From assembly GCA_002454815.1 (NCBI GenBank), contig DKJL01000006.1, positions 438,843 to 502,842 on the forward strand: DNA of 64,000 bases, in the 5' to 3' direction. The translations under genes were made by a program, and so were the position numbers. Every line of letters begins with the position of its first letter. Within the stretch, counting starts at the first letter, position 1. The notes under the pieces were generated by a model that saw only the letters and a list, made by a program, of their open reading frames with translations, was not told the origin of the DNA and searched no databases. Source of the DNA: Flavobacteriales bacterium UBA6693. GTDB lineage: Bacteria > Bacteroidota > Bacteroidia > Flavobacteriales > Weeksellaceae. This document shows positions 50,693 to 59,700 of this stretch, piece by piece.

Positions 50693-51970
50693 ATGTCTTA
50701 TTTATTTACTTCCGAGTCGGTATCCGAAGGACATCCGGATAAAGTGGCCGACCAGATTTCTGATGCATTAATTGATAATTTCCTGGCACACGACCCAGAT
50801 TCCAAAGTCGCTTGCGAAACGCTGGTCACGACGGGGCAGGTAGTGCTGGCCGGCGAGGTGAAAAGCAAAGCGTATCTTGACGTACAGGATATCGCGCGAA
50901 AAGTGATCAACAAAATAGGGTATACCAAAGGCGAATACATGTTCAACGGGGATTCGTGCGGCGTGCTTTCTGCCATTCACGAACAATCGCCGGACATTAA
51001 TCAGGGCGTCGATCGTGCTGTTGATAGCGATGGGGCAGACCGCGCAGATCTGCAGGGCGCCGGCGATCAGGGAATGATGTTTGGCTACGCCACCAATGAG
51101 ACGGATAATTATATGCCGCTCGCGCTGGATCTGGCACACACCATTTTGAAGGAACTTTCTGAGCTGCGCCGGGAAAATGATGCCATTAAATATCTGCGTC
51201 CTGACGCCAAATCTCAGGTTACTATCGAATACTCCGACGATCATAAACCCATTCGCATCGATTCCATCGTCGTTTCTACACAACATGACGATTTTGGCAG
51301 TGAAGAAGCAATGCTGGCAAAAATCCGGAAAGACATTATAGAGATTTTGATTCCAAAAGTGAAAGCCAAGCAAAAGCGCGCGATTCAGGATCTTTTCAAT
51401 AATGATATTACTTATCACGTAAACCCAACCGGCAAGTTTGTGATTGGTGGTCCTCATGGTGATACAGGGCTTACCGGCCGAAAAATTATCGTGGATACCT
51501 ACGGAGGCAAAGGTGCCCACGGGGGTGGTGCGTTTTCCGGGAAAGATCCGTCCAAAGTAGATCGCAGTGCAGCATACGCTGTGCGGCATATCGCCAAAAA
51601 TCTGGTCGCTGCAGGTGTGGCCGACGAAATATTGGTACAGGTTTCTTACGCAATTGGCGTTGCCAAACCTTGCGGATTGTATATTAACACGTACGGAACG
51701 TCCAAAGTGGCACTGAATGACGGCGCGATTGCTGACAAGGTGCTGCAGCTCTTTGATCTTCGTCCTTATTCCATCGAACAGAACCTGAAATTGCGAAATC
51801 CTATTTACGAAGAAACTGCCTCTTACGGGCACATGGGTCGCGAACCTTACATTGCCGATAAGAAATTCCGCTCGGCTAACGGACAGGAACTCATTCTGAA
51901 AGATTTAGAATTCTTTACCTGGGAAAAGCTGGACCGCGTGGACGACGTTAAGAAAGCTTTCTATTTATAA
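50693..51970 (+). CDS. metK: S-adenosylmethionine synthetase
   Basis: 425 aa. Makes S-adenosylmethionine from methionine and ATP. SEGHPDKVADQISDA (about 9-23), GAGDQGMMFGYA and GGAFSGKDPSKVDRSA are the signature stretches with catalytic His, Asp and Lys residues. The gene stands behind a promoter, a SAM-II-like riboswitch and a hairpin at its start, so feedback by SAM is expected. A terminator follows. Confidence 0.98.
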   Translation: MSYLFTSESVSEGHPDKVADQISDALIDNFLAHDPDSKVACETLVTTGQVVLAGEVKSKAYLDVQDIARKVINKIGYTKGEYMFNGDSCGVLSAIHEQSPDINQGVDRAVDSDGADRADLQGAGDQGMMFGYATNETDNYMPLALDLAHTILKELSELRRENDAIKYLRPDAKSQVTIEYSDDHKPIRIDSIVVSTQHDDFGSEEAMLAKIRKDIIEILIPKVKAKQKRAIQDLFNNDITYHVNPTGKFVIGGPHGDTGLTGRKIIVDTYGGKGAHGGGAFSGKDPSKVDRSAAYAVRHIAKNLVAAGVADEILVQVSYAIGVAKPCGLYINTYGTSKVALNDGAIADKVLQLFDLRPYSIEQNLKLRNPIYEETASYGHMGREPYIADKKFRSANGQELILKDLEFFTWEKLDRVDDVKKAFYL

Positions 51971-51975
51971 TTATT

Positions 51976-52014
51976 AAAAAACTGCTTTAGCACAATTGTT
52001 AAAGCAGTTTTTTT
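51976..52014 (+). terminator. Rho-independent terminator of metK
   Basis: AAAAAACTGCTTTA (51976-51989) / TAAAGCAGTTTTTT (52000-52013), perfect 14-bp stem with 10-nt loop and T-run. Confidence 0.95.
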
Positions 52015-52043
52015 AACTTTATGCCTAATTTAAAATCATACTA

Positions 52044-52529
52044 ATGAAGCGGATTTTTCTGTCGATACTGTTGCTTTTGTTTTTTTGTGGAATCTCGCAG
52101 GCGCAGATGACGGTGCACAAACTTGTACATGCGGGCTACGTTTACCAAAACCAAAGTTTTGCGGAAGTTGGAGGCCGGTTATTGTTTCTGAAAACGGATG
52201 ACTTGGTATATCGCTTGGGTGCGGCGGCCATGATTGGCGGAAGTGGCGGGAAAGTGGCAGTTTTGCCAAAGGTGCAGGGCGATATTTTAATTAATTTTGA
52301 GCGGAACGTGGATTTGTACCATTCGTACTATTTCCTCGCCGGCGCAGAAGCCACAACAAAATATATCGCACCGAAAATAGGGGCGACGCTGTTCGGCCTT
52401 ATCGATCTCACCGGAGGATACGCTTTTGCTTTGGATAAGCAAGGAATACACGGCAAAAAGCTGGAAGGGCTGAATATTAATTTTACCATCAACCTGCCCA
52501 TTGTGATGCTGCATGATTTATTAAAATAA
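52044..52529 (+). CDS. Exported protein of unknown function (possible small outer membrane protein)
   Basis: 161 aa. Signal peptide about 1-20 with cleavage near SQAQM. The mature part has alternating beta-like segments with aromatic residues (LVHAGYVYQNQSF, YHSYYFLAGAEATTK) and ends without a clear barrel signature. No motif recognised. It stands alone between the metK terminator and the sigma factor. Confidence 0.72.
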   Translation: MKRIFLSILLLLFFCGISQAQMTVHKLVHAGYVYQNQSFAEVGGRLLFLKTDDLVYRLGAAAMIGGSGGKVAVLPKVQGDILINFERNVDLYHSYYFLAGAEATTKYIAPKIGATLFGLIDLTGGYAFALDKQGIHGKKLEGLNINFTINLPIVMLHDLLK

Positions 52530-52708
52530 ATTATAGTTAAAAAAAACACAAAATATTCGGCTTGGCACTGTCTTTTTTACTAATTTAGCACATTAATTAA
52601 AAACCTCTGTTATCGATAATAAACTCTACTAGAAAACCCTGCCATCTACCGTTGCAAACCCACTCTACGAGGGTGCGGGCTGGTGGCTGTAATTTTAGAA
52701 AAAGAGTT

Positions 52709-53299
52709 ATGAAGACAAATACAGACAGTTGGCTGATCTCGGCCTATAGAACCGGCAATGAAAAAGCACTCGCGGTGCTGATCGAACGGCATCAAAAAGA
52801 AATTTTCTCCTATATATTTTATAAAATCATGGATGAAACACTGGCAAACGACGTTTTCCAGGACACGTTTATGAAGATTATTGTAACGCTGAAAGAAGGG
52901 CGCTACAATGAAGAGGGAAAATTTGTACTCTGGGCAAAACGTATCGCGCACAACCTCATCATCGATCATTACCGACTGAAAGCCAAACATAACAAAGTAT
53001 CCGAAACATCCTACGAAAATGAAGAATTTTCTATTTTTGATTTAATTTCAATTAACGAAGAAAACATTGAGGAACAGCTCATTAGCCGGCAGATCCAGGA
53101 GGACCTTCTGCGCATGCTGGAATATTTGCCCGCCAGCCAACAGGAAGTGGTAAAACTTCGTTTTTTCGATGGATTGTCTTTTAAGGAAATTGCCGACCAA
53201 ACCAACAGCAGTATTAATACCACACTCGGCCGCGTGCGGTATGCGCTTATTAATTTGCGCAAGATTATGGAGGAACACCAAATTACGCTGACAAGATAA
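52709..53299 (+). CDS. ECF-type RNA polymerase sigma factor
   Basis: 196 aa from ATG at 52709 (MKTNTDSWLISAY); a longer reading to 52652 is unlikely. Sigma region 2 (about 20-90; LANDVFQDTFMKI, FVLWAKRIAHNLIIDHYR) and region 4 (about 135-190; QQEVVKLRFFDGLSFKEIA plus NTTLGRVRYALINLRK). Region 3 is absent, as in ECF factors. No anti-sigma gene adjoins; a 44-codon gene follows 40 bp downstream and could be related. Confidence 0.9.
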   Translation: MKTNTDSWLISAYRTGNEKALAVLIERHQKEIFSYIFYKIMDETLANDVFQDTFMKIIVTLKEGRYNEEGKFVLWAKRIAHNLIIDHYRLKAKHNKVSETSYENEEFSIFDLISINEENIEEQLISRQIQEDLLRMLEYLPASQQEVVKLRFFDGLSFKEIADQTNSSINTTLGRVRYALINLRKIMEEHQITLTR

Positions 53300-53339
53300 T
53301 AATAACAGCAAAGCTGCGTTTTTAGTGAAACTCAAGCCT

Positions 53340-53474
53340 ATGAAAAAAGATGACACACTGAACGCTGCTGTATTGAAACCCCGAAAATCCACCGTTAGCT
53401 TTCTAATCAATTACTCCAAAAGTATCCAGGTTCTGCGCGGTACCTGCAAAAGACATTTGATTTCGAAGAACTAA
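53340..53474 (+). CDS. Small basic protein, conserved-looking, 44 aa
   Basis: Too short for usual gene callers. ATG at 53340, 44 codons, TAA at 53472-53474. The product is basic with the stretch KPRKSTVSFLINYSKSIQVL; I recall short flavobacterial proteins with similar phrases (KxTIxFLLNYSKSL). It fills most of the gap between the sigma factor and the HAD gene. Function unknown; possibly linked to the sigma factor. A comparison with other genomes would settle it. Confidence 0.5.
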   Translation: MKKDDTLNAAVLKPRKSTVSFLINYSKSIQVLRGTCKRHLISKN

Positions 53475-53486
53475 ATGCATTTTGCC

Positions 53487-53494
53487 TAAATTTG
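53487..53494 (+). promoter_or_regulatory. -7 promoter element of the HAD phosphatase gene
   Basis: TAAATTTG, perfect TAnnTTTG, ending 6 nt before the ATG at 53501; leaderless transcript likely. Confidence 0.5.
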
Positions 53495-53500
53495 TGCGGT

Positions 53501-54196
53501 ATGAATACTCAGCACATTTTTTTTGATCTCGATAATACGCTTTGGGATCATCGTGGAAACGCACGGCTTACCCTTAAAGAAATTTTCAGACGAGAGGACG
53601 TGGCCGAACGCTACGGCCTAAATTTCGATGATTTCCACCGGGAATATTATACCATCAACGAAAGGCTTTGGGAGCAGATTCGTGATGGTGAAATCGATAA
53701 AGAATATCTGCGGAAGCACCGCTTTTACGATTCTTTTTTATTTTTTGGTATTGATGATGAGGAACTGGCGCAGACCTTCGAAAGCAACTTTCTCGACGAG
53801 ATCCTGAATTATAACGATTTGGTGGATGGAACCTTCGAACTGCTGGAATATCTGCATGATAAAGGATATGCGCTGCATGTTCTTTCTAACGGTTTCCAGG
53901 AAGTCACCGCGCGCAAGTGCGAACTTTCCGGAATTCAGAATTATTTTCGAACTATTACCAGCGCAGACGAAATCGACATCCGCAAACCCCGTCCCGAAAT
54001 TTACGAATATGCATTAAAGAAAGCCGGTGCGCGCAAAGAAAATTCCTGGATGATTGGCGACGACTGGATCGCCGATGTGGAAGGTGCCAAATCCTTCGGC
54101 CTGCAAGTGGTTTACTTCGATGTTTTTGATGATAAATATGAAGCCGAAGGCGTGAAGGTCATCAGAAAACTGCTGGAACTTAAAGATCTGTTGTAA
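53501..54196 (+). CDS. HAD-family hydrolase, YjjG-like nucleotidase
   Basis: 231 aa from ATG at 53501 (MNTQHIFFDLDNTLW); a TTG 9 nt upstream lies in the promoter box. Motif I DLDNT (Asp nucleophile), motif II SNG, motif III Lys in RKPRPEIY and motif IV GDDWIADVEGA are all present. YjjG-type enzymes dephosphorylate noncanonical pyrimidine nucleotides. Cytoplasmic, monocistronic, with a terminator shared with trpS. Confidence 0.9.
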   Translation: MNTQHIFFDLDNTLWDHRGNARLTLKEIFRREDVAERYGLNFDDFHREYYTINERLWEQIRDGEIDKEYLRKHRFYDSFLFFGIDDEELAQTFESNFLDEILNYNDLVDGTFELLEYLHDKGYALHVLSNGFQEVTARKCELSGIQNYFRTITSADEIDIRKPRPEIYEYALKKAGARKENSWMIGDDWIADVEGAKSFGLQVVYFDVFDDKYEAEGVKVIRKLLELKDLL

Positions 54197-54204
54197 AACA
54201 AAAG

Positions 54205-54237
54205 AAAGCCTTCCATCGCTTATGATGAAAGGCTTTT
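54205..54237. terminator. Bidirectional terminator between the HAD gene and trpS
   Basis: AAAGCCTT (54205-54212) / AAGGCTTT (54229-54236), continued past one mismatch by CATC/GATG. Convergent genes on both sides. Confidence 0.85.
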
Positions 54238-54241
54238 GCAT

Positions 54242-55210
54242 TTACATGCCTACACTTTGCCGAACCCGCGCAAGCGTTTTTGCCGCAACTGCCCGGGTTT
54301 TTTCAGCGCCGTGCTGAAGTTTTTCCTCCAGTTCCGGAAGGTTGTTCATATAGTAAGTAAATAGTTCGCGCTCCTTCTCAAAACGCGTGAGGATAAGATT
54401 CAGTAATTCGGTTTTGGCATGACCGTAGCCAAAATTTCCACCAAGATATTTTTCTCGTAGAACTTCGGTCTGTTCGGGTGTAGCAATTAGTTCATAAAGT
54501 GCAAATACTTTATCCGTAGCCGGGTCCTTCGGTTCTTCCAAAGATTTGGAATCGGTTTCGATCGACATTACCTGTTTTTTCAGCGCTTTTTCCGGCAGAA
54601 AAATATTGATGATATTTCCACGCGATTTACTCATTTTCTGGCCGTCGGTACCCGGGACGTACTTGGTGTCTTCCTGCAGTTCCGCCTGCGGCAAAACAAA
54701 AATTTCGCCCATCTGATTATTAAACCGCGCACCCATGTCGCGGGCCATTTCCAAATGTTGCAGCTGATCTTTTCCTACGGGAACGATTTCCGCATCGTAC
54801 AATAATATATCCGCTGCCATGAGTACGGGATAAGTAAATAGGCCTGCGTTCACATCGTCCAACCTATCGGCTTTATCTTTAAAGGAATGCGCGAGTGTCA
54901 ATCTTTGGTAAGGGAAAAAGCATGACAGGTACCAGGAAAGTTCGCAAACTTCCGCAATATCACTTTGTCGGTAAAAGAATGTTTTTTCGGTATCTAAGCC
55001 GCATGCGAGCCATGCCGCTGCGATTTCGTACGTGTTCTGGCGCAGCTCCTCCGCATTTTTTATCTGCGTCAGTGAGTGAAGATTCGCGATAAATAAAAAC
55101 GATTCGTTGCTTGCTTTCCTGGAAAGCTCAATGGCGGGAATAATGGCGCCGAGTAAATTTCCTATGTGTGGCGTGCCGGTGGCCTGGATGCCGGTAAGAA
55201 TTCTGGACAT
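54242..55210 (-). CDS. trpS: Tryptophanyl-tRNA synthetase
   Basis: 322 aa from ATG at 55210 (MSRILTGIQATG); the earlier start at 55237 falls inside the promoter box (55235-55242). Class I motifs: PHIGN (HIGH) at 13-17, PVGKDQLQHLEMARD and KMSKSRGN. Charges tRNA-Trp. Length normal. Confidence 0.97.
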   Translation of the reverse strand: MSRILTGIQATGTPHIGNLLGAIIPAIELSRKASNESFLFIANLHSLTQIKNAEELRQNTYEIAAAWLACGLDTEKTFFYRQSDIAEVCELSWYLSCFFPYQRLTLAHSFKDKADRLDDVNAGLFTYPVLMAADILLYDAEIVPVGKDQLQHLEMARDMGARFNNQMGEIFVLPQAELQEDTKYVPGTDGQKMSKSRGNIINIFLPEKALKKQVMSIETDSKSLEEPKDPATDKVFALYELIATPEQTEVLREKYLGGNFGYGHAKTELLNLILTRFEKERELFTYYMNNLPELEEKLQHGAEKTRAVAAKTLARVRQSVGM

Positions 55211-55234
55211 ACTTATTTGCGGTTTATTTGTGCG

Positions 55235-55242
55235 CAAAAATA
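55235..55242 (-). promoter_or_regulatory. -7 promoter element of trpS
   Basis: Minus-strand TATTTTTG, perfect TAnnTTTG, 24 nt before the ATG at 55210. Confidence 0.5.
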
Positions 55243-55340
55243 CGAAAGATCATCAGGCAGGCAAGTTTCTTTGGTACTCCTGAGCTCAGTAAAGTTGGCA
55301 CTGGTATTTTCTGTGGAACTGCTGCCGATTAAATTTAAAT

Positions 55341-55367
55341 AAAAATATCCGTGCAGAAACGGATATT
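55341..55367 (-). terminator. Terminator of lspA
   Basis: AATATCCGT (55344-55352) / ACGGATATT (55359-55367), 9-bp stem, 6-nt loop; T-run on the minus strand. Confidence 0.8.
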
Positions 55368-55383
55368 GTTTGTTTAGCATTTA

Positions 55384-56022
55384 TCAAAAATCCAAGCCAT
55401 TGGGTAAAGCTTTCTTGCGGAAGATCAGCAGCAGCGCACCTCCCACGGTGATCGCAGAATCTGCGACATTAAAAATATATTTAAAAAATTCAATATGCTT
55501 ACCGCCGATCAAGGGCACCGACTGGGGAACATACCAATCGACCAATGGGAAATGCAACATATCGACCACGCAGCCTTTCATAAAGGTGGAATAGCCTTCT
55601 CCGAACGGAACGATTTTCGAGATACCGCCGTATTCGATCCACCGCCCGATACTTTCGTCGTATACAGTGCCGCTGTCGAACAGCATTCCATAAAACATTC
55701 CGTCGATCAGGTTTCCGATAGCGCCCGCGAAAATCATCGACATCGGGATCAGCAGATAATTGCTGGCGCCTTCTTTCAGCCATTTGCTGAACAGATAGAT
55801 CATGCCGCCGATCAGGAAAATCCGGATGATGACGAGAATATATTTGCCAACCAGGCCGCCGAAGTGAAAACCGTAGGCCATGCCGGGATTTTCCACAAAC
55901 GTCAATTTAAAACCGGGCAGCACGGAGACACTTTCACCAAGATTAAAATGCGTTTTTATATAAAATTTGGAGAGCTGATCGATAAGTAAAATAGCAAGAG
56001 TGATAAGCGCAATCTTCTTCAT
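55384..56022 (-). CDS. lspA: Signal peptidase II (prolipoprotein signal peptidase)
   Basis: 212 aa. Cleaves the signal peptide of lipid-modified prolipoproteins. ENPGMAYGFHF, GNLIDGMFYGML and FNVADSAITVG with catalytic Asp residues are present, and DMLHFPL is also kept. It is longer than the E. coli enzyme by an insertion of about 45 residues between the two Asp motifs, usual for flavobacteria. Four membrane helices. Overlaps the upstream DUF2683 gene by 4 nt (ATGA). Confidence 0.95.
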   Translation of the reverse strand: MKKIALITLAILLIDQLSKFYIKTHFNLGESVSVLPGFKLTFVENPGMAYGFHFGGLVGKYILVIIRIFLIGGMIYLFSKWLKEGASNYLLIPMSMIFAGAIGNLIDGMFYGMLFDSGTVYDESIGRWIEYGGISKIVPFGEGYSTFMKGCVVDMLHFPLVDWYVPQSVPLIGGKHIEFFKYIFNVADSAITVGGALLLIFRKKALPNGLDF

Positions 56023-56210
56023 CGGTCATCATTCTTTTTGGCAGAACCGGAAGAAGAGCCGGGTTTCTTTGTGGTGGATTTTGTTGGTGAATACGGTGCA
56101 GAAGAAGTTCTGGTGTGAAATTTTTCGAACCGAATGCCCATTTCTTTCAGCGTGCTTTTCAGCGCGTTCAGTTCCATCTGGTTTTTCGGATGTACGATAA
56201 TGGATTCCAT
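56019..56210 (-). CDS. DUF2683-like small protein
   Basis: 63 aa from ATG at 56210 (MESIIVHPKNQ). An alpha/beta half (MELNALKSTLKEMGIRFEKF) is followed by a Ser/Thr/Lys-rich tail with SSSGSAKKNDD. It overlaps lspA by 4 nt, so translation is coupled. It looks like the DUF2683 family or an antitoxin-like fold; function unknown. Confidence 0.7.
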   Translation of the reverse strand: MESIIVHPKNQMELNALKSTLKEMGIRFEKFHTRTSSAPYSPTKSTTKKPGSSSGSAKKNDDR

Positions 56211-56247
56211 TGTTTTGTACTTATGTGTTGATTGGGTAAATTTAAAT

Positions 56248-56291
56248 AGGTTTATAATATGCCCATGTCGACGGGAACACATTATAAACCT
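56248..56291 (-). terminator. Large hairpin between the DksA/TraR-like gene and the DUF2683 gene
   Basis: AGGTTTATAAT (56248-56258) / ATTATAAACCT (56281-56291), perfect 11-bp arms, plus CCC (56262-56264) / GGG (56273-56275) inside. On the minus strand an AT-rich ATTTAAATTT follows instead of a clean T-run. A terminator of the upstream gene is the likeliest role. Confidence 0.55.
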
Positions 56292-56315
56292 AAAGTGAAT
56301 AACTTCTGCGTAAAA

Positions 56316-56696
56316 TTAGCGCTGCATATTTTTCGCCTCGATGCTTAGCGTAGCGTGCGGCACAGCCAGCAGCCGCTCTTTTGGGATCAGCTTTCCTGTT
56401 ACGCGGCAAACGCCGTAGGTTTTGTTTTCGATACGGATCAGTGCGTTTTTCAGATCGCGTACGAATTTCTCCTGACGTCCGGCCAGAATCGAATTCTGTT
56501 CTTTGCTGAGCGTTTCGGCACCTTCTTCAAATGCTTTGAATGTTGGCGAAGTATCGTCGGTCCCGTTATTTTGATCGTTGATGAAACTTTCGCGGATCAG
56601 CATAAGATCGCGTTCGGCCTTATCTATTTTCCCTTGAATGATTTCTCGAAATTCCTGCAAGTCGGCATCATTATACCGTTGTCTGTCTTCTGTCAT
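56316..56696 (-). CDS. DksA/TraR-family protein without full zinc-finger cysteines
   Basis: 126 aa from ATG at 56696 (MTEDRQRYNDADLQEF). A long helical N-terminus (about 10-80) precedes the C-terminal zinc-finger-like region GVCRVTGKLIPKERLLAVPHAT, which has one Cys instead of the CxxC plus CxxC set. Cys-poor forms are common in Bacteroidota, but the metal site is gone. It likely binds RNA polymerase. ileS lies upstream, 67 bp away. Confidence 0.85.
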   Translation of the reverse strand: MTEDRQRYNDADLQEFREIIQGKIDKAERDLMLIRESFINDQNNGTDDTSPTFKAFEEGAETLSKEQNSILAGRQEKFVRDLKNALIRIENKTYGVCRVTGKLIPKERLLAVPHATLSIEAKNMQR

Positions 56697-56735
56697 AGTT
56701 TCTTTTTTTTGTTGGTAAATGTGTTTTTTTTTTGT

Positions 56736-56749
56736 GATGAACATCACTC
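56736..56749. repeat. 14-bp palindrome between ileS and the DksA/TraR-like gene
   Basis: GTGATG (56736-56741) / CATCAC (56744-56749), perfect arms with 2-bp centre, just after the ileS stop. Followed by an A-run on the minus strand, so it is not a terminator there. Operator candidate or chance. Confidence 0.25.
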
Positions 56750-56763
56750 ACACGATTTCATCT

Positions 56764-59700
56764 CTAAATTTTGCGCACCTCCACCGGAAAAGTGAGGTCA
56801 TCAATTTCAATTACATCGAAATTCGTAAGTGAATTTACAATTTCTATTTTATCCGACAACACTTCGGCAGAAATATACGCCTCATTCGCCAATATCTGCT
56901 CTGCAAACGGACTGTTCTCACCCAACCGAATCGTAATTCGGTCAGTAAGTTCGAAATCTTTTTCCTTTCGAAGGTTCTGAATGCGGTTGATAAATTCGCG
57001 CGCAACACCTTCTGCTTTTAATTCTTCCGTGAGTGTCAAATCCAGTGCCACAGTGAGCCGGCCTTCGCTTGTCACGGTCCAGCCCGGAATATCTTTAGTC
57101 ATAATTTCCACATCGGCCAGCGAGATCTCGTGTCCGCCGACCTCCGTAGTGCCCGATTTTTCTAATGTCGCGATATCCTCGCTGCTGAACCGGCTGATTG
57201 CGGAGGCCACCGTTTTCATGTCTTTGCCGAGTCGTGCTCCTAAAGTTTTGAAGTTGGGTTTGATCTGTTTTACGATAAGATCCGAAGCCTGCTCCGCATT
57301 GATGAGTTGAAGTTCTTTCACATTCACTTCCTGCTTCACCAAATCCGCAACGTCCAGGATCTGCTTCTCTGTTTTATCGTCCAGCACCGGAATCATCACT
57401 TTTTGCAGCGGCTGGCGTACTTTGATGTTTTCTTTTTTTCTTAATGAAAAGACCATCGAAGTAATCTGTTGTGCCAGATGCGTTTTTTCCACCAAATCGC
57501 TGTCGATAAGGTTTTCGTTTACCGCCGGGAAATCCGTAAGATGCACTGAGGGAGCTTTGTTTTTTCCGCTGATGCTGTTTAAATCCTGGTACAATTGATC
57601 CATGAAAAACGGTGCAATGGGCGCAGAAATTTTAGCAACAGTTTCCAAACAAGTGTACAGCGTCTGGTAGGCAGAAATTTTATCGTCAGAATAATCGCCT
57701 TTCCAAAAACGGCGTCGGCACAGACGTACATACCAATTGCTAAGGTTATCATTGACGAAATTATTTATTGCGCGCGCCACTTTAGTCGGTTCGTAATCTT
57801 CGTAATAGGATTTTACCTCGCGCACCAGTAAGTTCAGTTCTGAAAGAATCCAGCGGTCGATTTCCGGTCTTTTCTCGACATCACTTTCAGCATAAGAAAA
57901 ACCGTCAACATTCGCATACAAAGCAAAGAATGAATACGTATTATATAGCGTCCCGAAGAATTTCCGGCGAACTTCGTCAATTCCGTCAAGGTCAAATTTT
58001 AAATTTTCCCAAGGATTGGCATTAGATATCATGTACCAGCGGGTGGCGTCCGGCCCGTATTTTTCTAAAGTGGTAAAAGGATCTACCGCGTTACCCAAAC
58101 GTTTGGACATTTTTTGCCCATTCTTATCTAAAACAAGGCCGTTGGACATTACATTTTTATACGCCACCGAATCGAACACTGCCGTTGCAATGGCGTGCAA
58201 AGTATAAAACCAGCCACGCGTTTGGTCCACACCTTCAGCAATGAAATCGGCCGGGAAAGCTTTGTGCGAATCAATCATTTCCTTATTTTCAAAAGGATAA
58301 TGCAGCTGTGCATAAGGCATCGAGCCGGAATCAAACCAAACATCGATCAGATCCGCTTCACGCTTCATCGATTTACCGGAAGGAGAAATGAGCACAATTT
58401 TGTCCACAATATTTTTATGCAAATCGATTTTTGCATAATTTTCTTCAGACATATTTCCAACTTCGAACGCCGCGAAAGGATTCTCGGTCATTAAGCCGGC
58501 CTGCACTGACTTCTCGATTTCAGTCATTAATTCTTCAACAGATCCAATGATGATTTCTTCTTTTAAATCTTCCGTACGCCAGATCGGCAAAGGAATTCCC
58601 CAATATCTGGAGCGGGAAAGATTCCAGTCATTTACATTAACCAACCAATTTGCAAAACGTCCTTCACCGGTTGATTTCGGTTTCCAGTTGATGGTTTCAT
58701 TTAGTGCTACCAAACGATCTTTCACGGCAGTCATTTTCACAAACCAAGAATCCAAAGGATAATATAAAACCGGTTTATCGGTTCGCCAACAATGCGGATA
58801 ACTGTGAACGTATTTTTCTACTTTGAAAGCTTTGTTTTCTGTTTTTAAAAGAATTGCCAGTTCTACATCCCAGGATTTTTCAGGCGCAGTTCCGTTTTCA
58901 TAATACTCGTTTTTGATGAATTTTCCTGCAAATATTTCGGGTGTCGCGCCGCCTTTTACAAAGCGGCCCTGTAAGTCAACCAAAGGAACAAGATTGTCAT
59001 TCTCATCTTTAATTAGCATTGGTGGAATTCCGTTTTCTTTTCCAACTCTTGCATCATCAGCACCAAAAGTCGGCGATATATGCACGATTCCAGTACCATC
59101 TTCAGTGGTGACAAAATCACCAATAATTACGCGGAATGCTTTGTCTGCATTTTCAGCAGGTAAAAACCACGGAATCAACTGTTCGTATTCTGTTCCGGCC
59201 AATTTCTCACCGGTAAATTCCATTAAAATTTGATAGGGAATTGTTTTATTTTCTGAAGTATAGTTATTAAAATCTTCGTCTGTTCCTTGGAAATATTTTT
59301 TACCGAAGTTCTTTTCTAAAAGAACTTTAGCTAAAATAACATGAATCGGTTCAAAAGTATATTGGTTGAAGGTTTTCACCAAAAGATATTCAATATCACG
59401 TCCAACTGCTAAAGCCGTATTTGAGGGTAAAGTCCAAGGAGTTGTCGTCCAGGCGAGAAAGTAAACATTATTTTTTGGTTGATCTTTATCAAATTCTGCC
59501 CAGTGCAGCGCGCCTCCGCAAGAGGCTCCCGCAATTTCCGAAGTGTCGATGTCGGATTCCGGAAAAGCAATCGCGGATAATTTCTTCCAGGTTTCACTGG
59601 CATTTTCTGGTGCTTTTTTCAATTTAAATTGCGCAACCACGGTGGTGTCTGAAACATCCCGATAAGTTCCGGGCTGATTCAGTTCGTGAGAGGACAAACC

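Noticed and set aside
50768..51832. Long (354-codon) minus-strand frame opposite metK
   Set aside because: It is antisense to the fully conserved metK sequence and has no homology features by eye.
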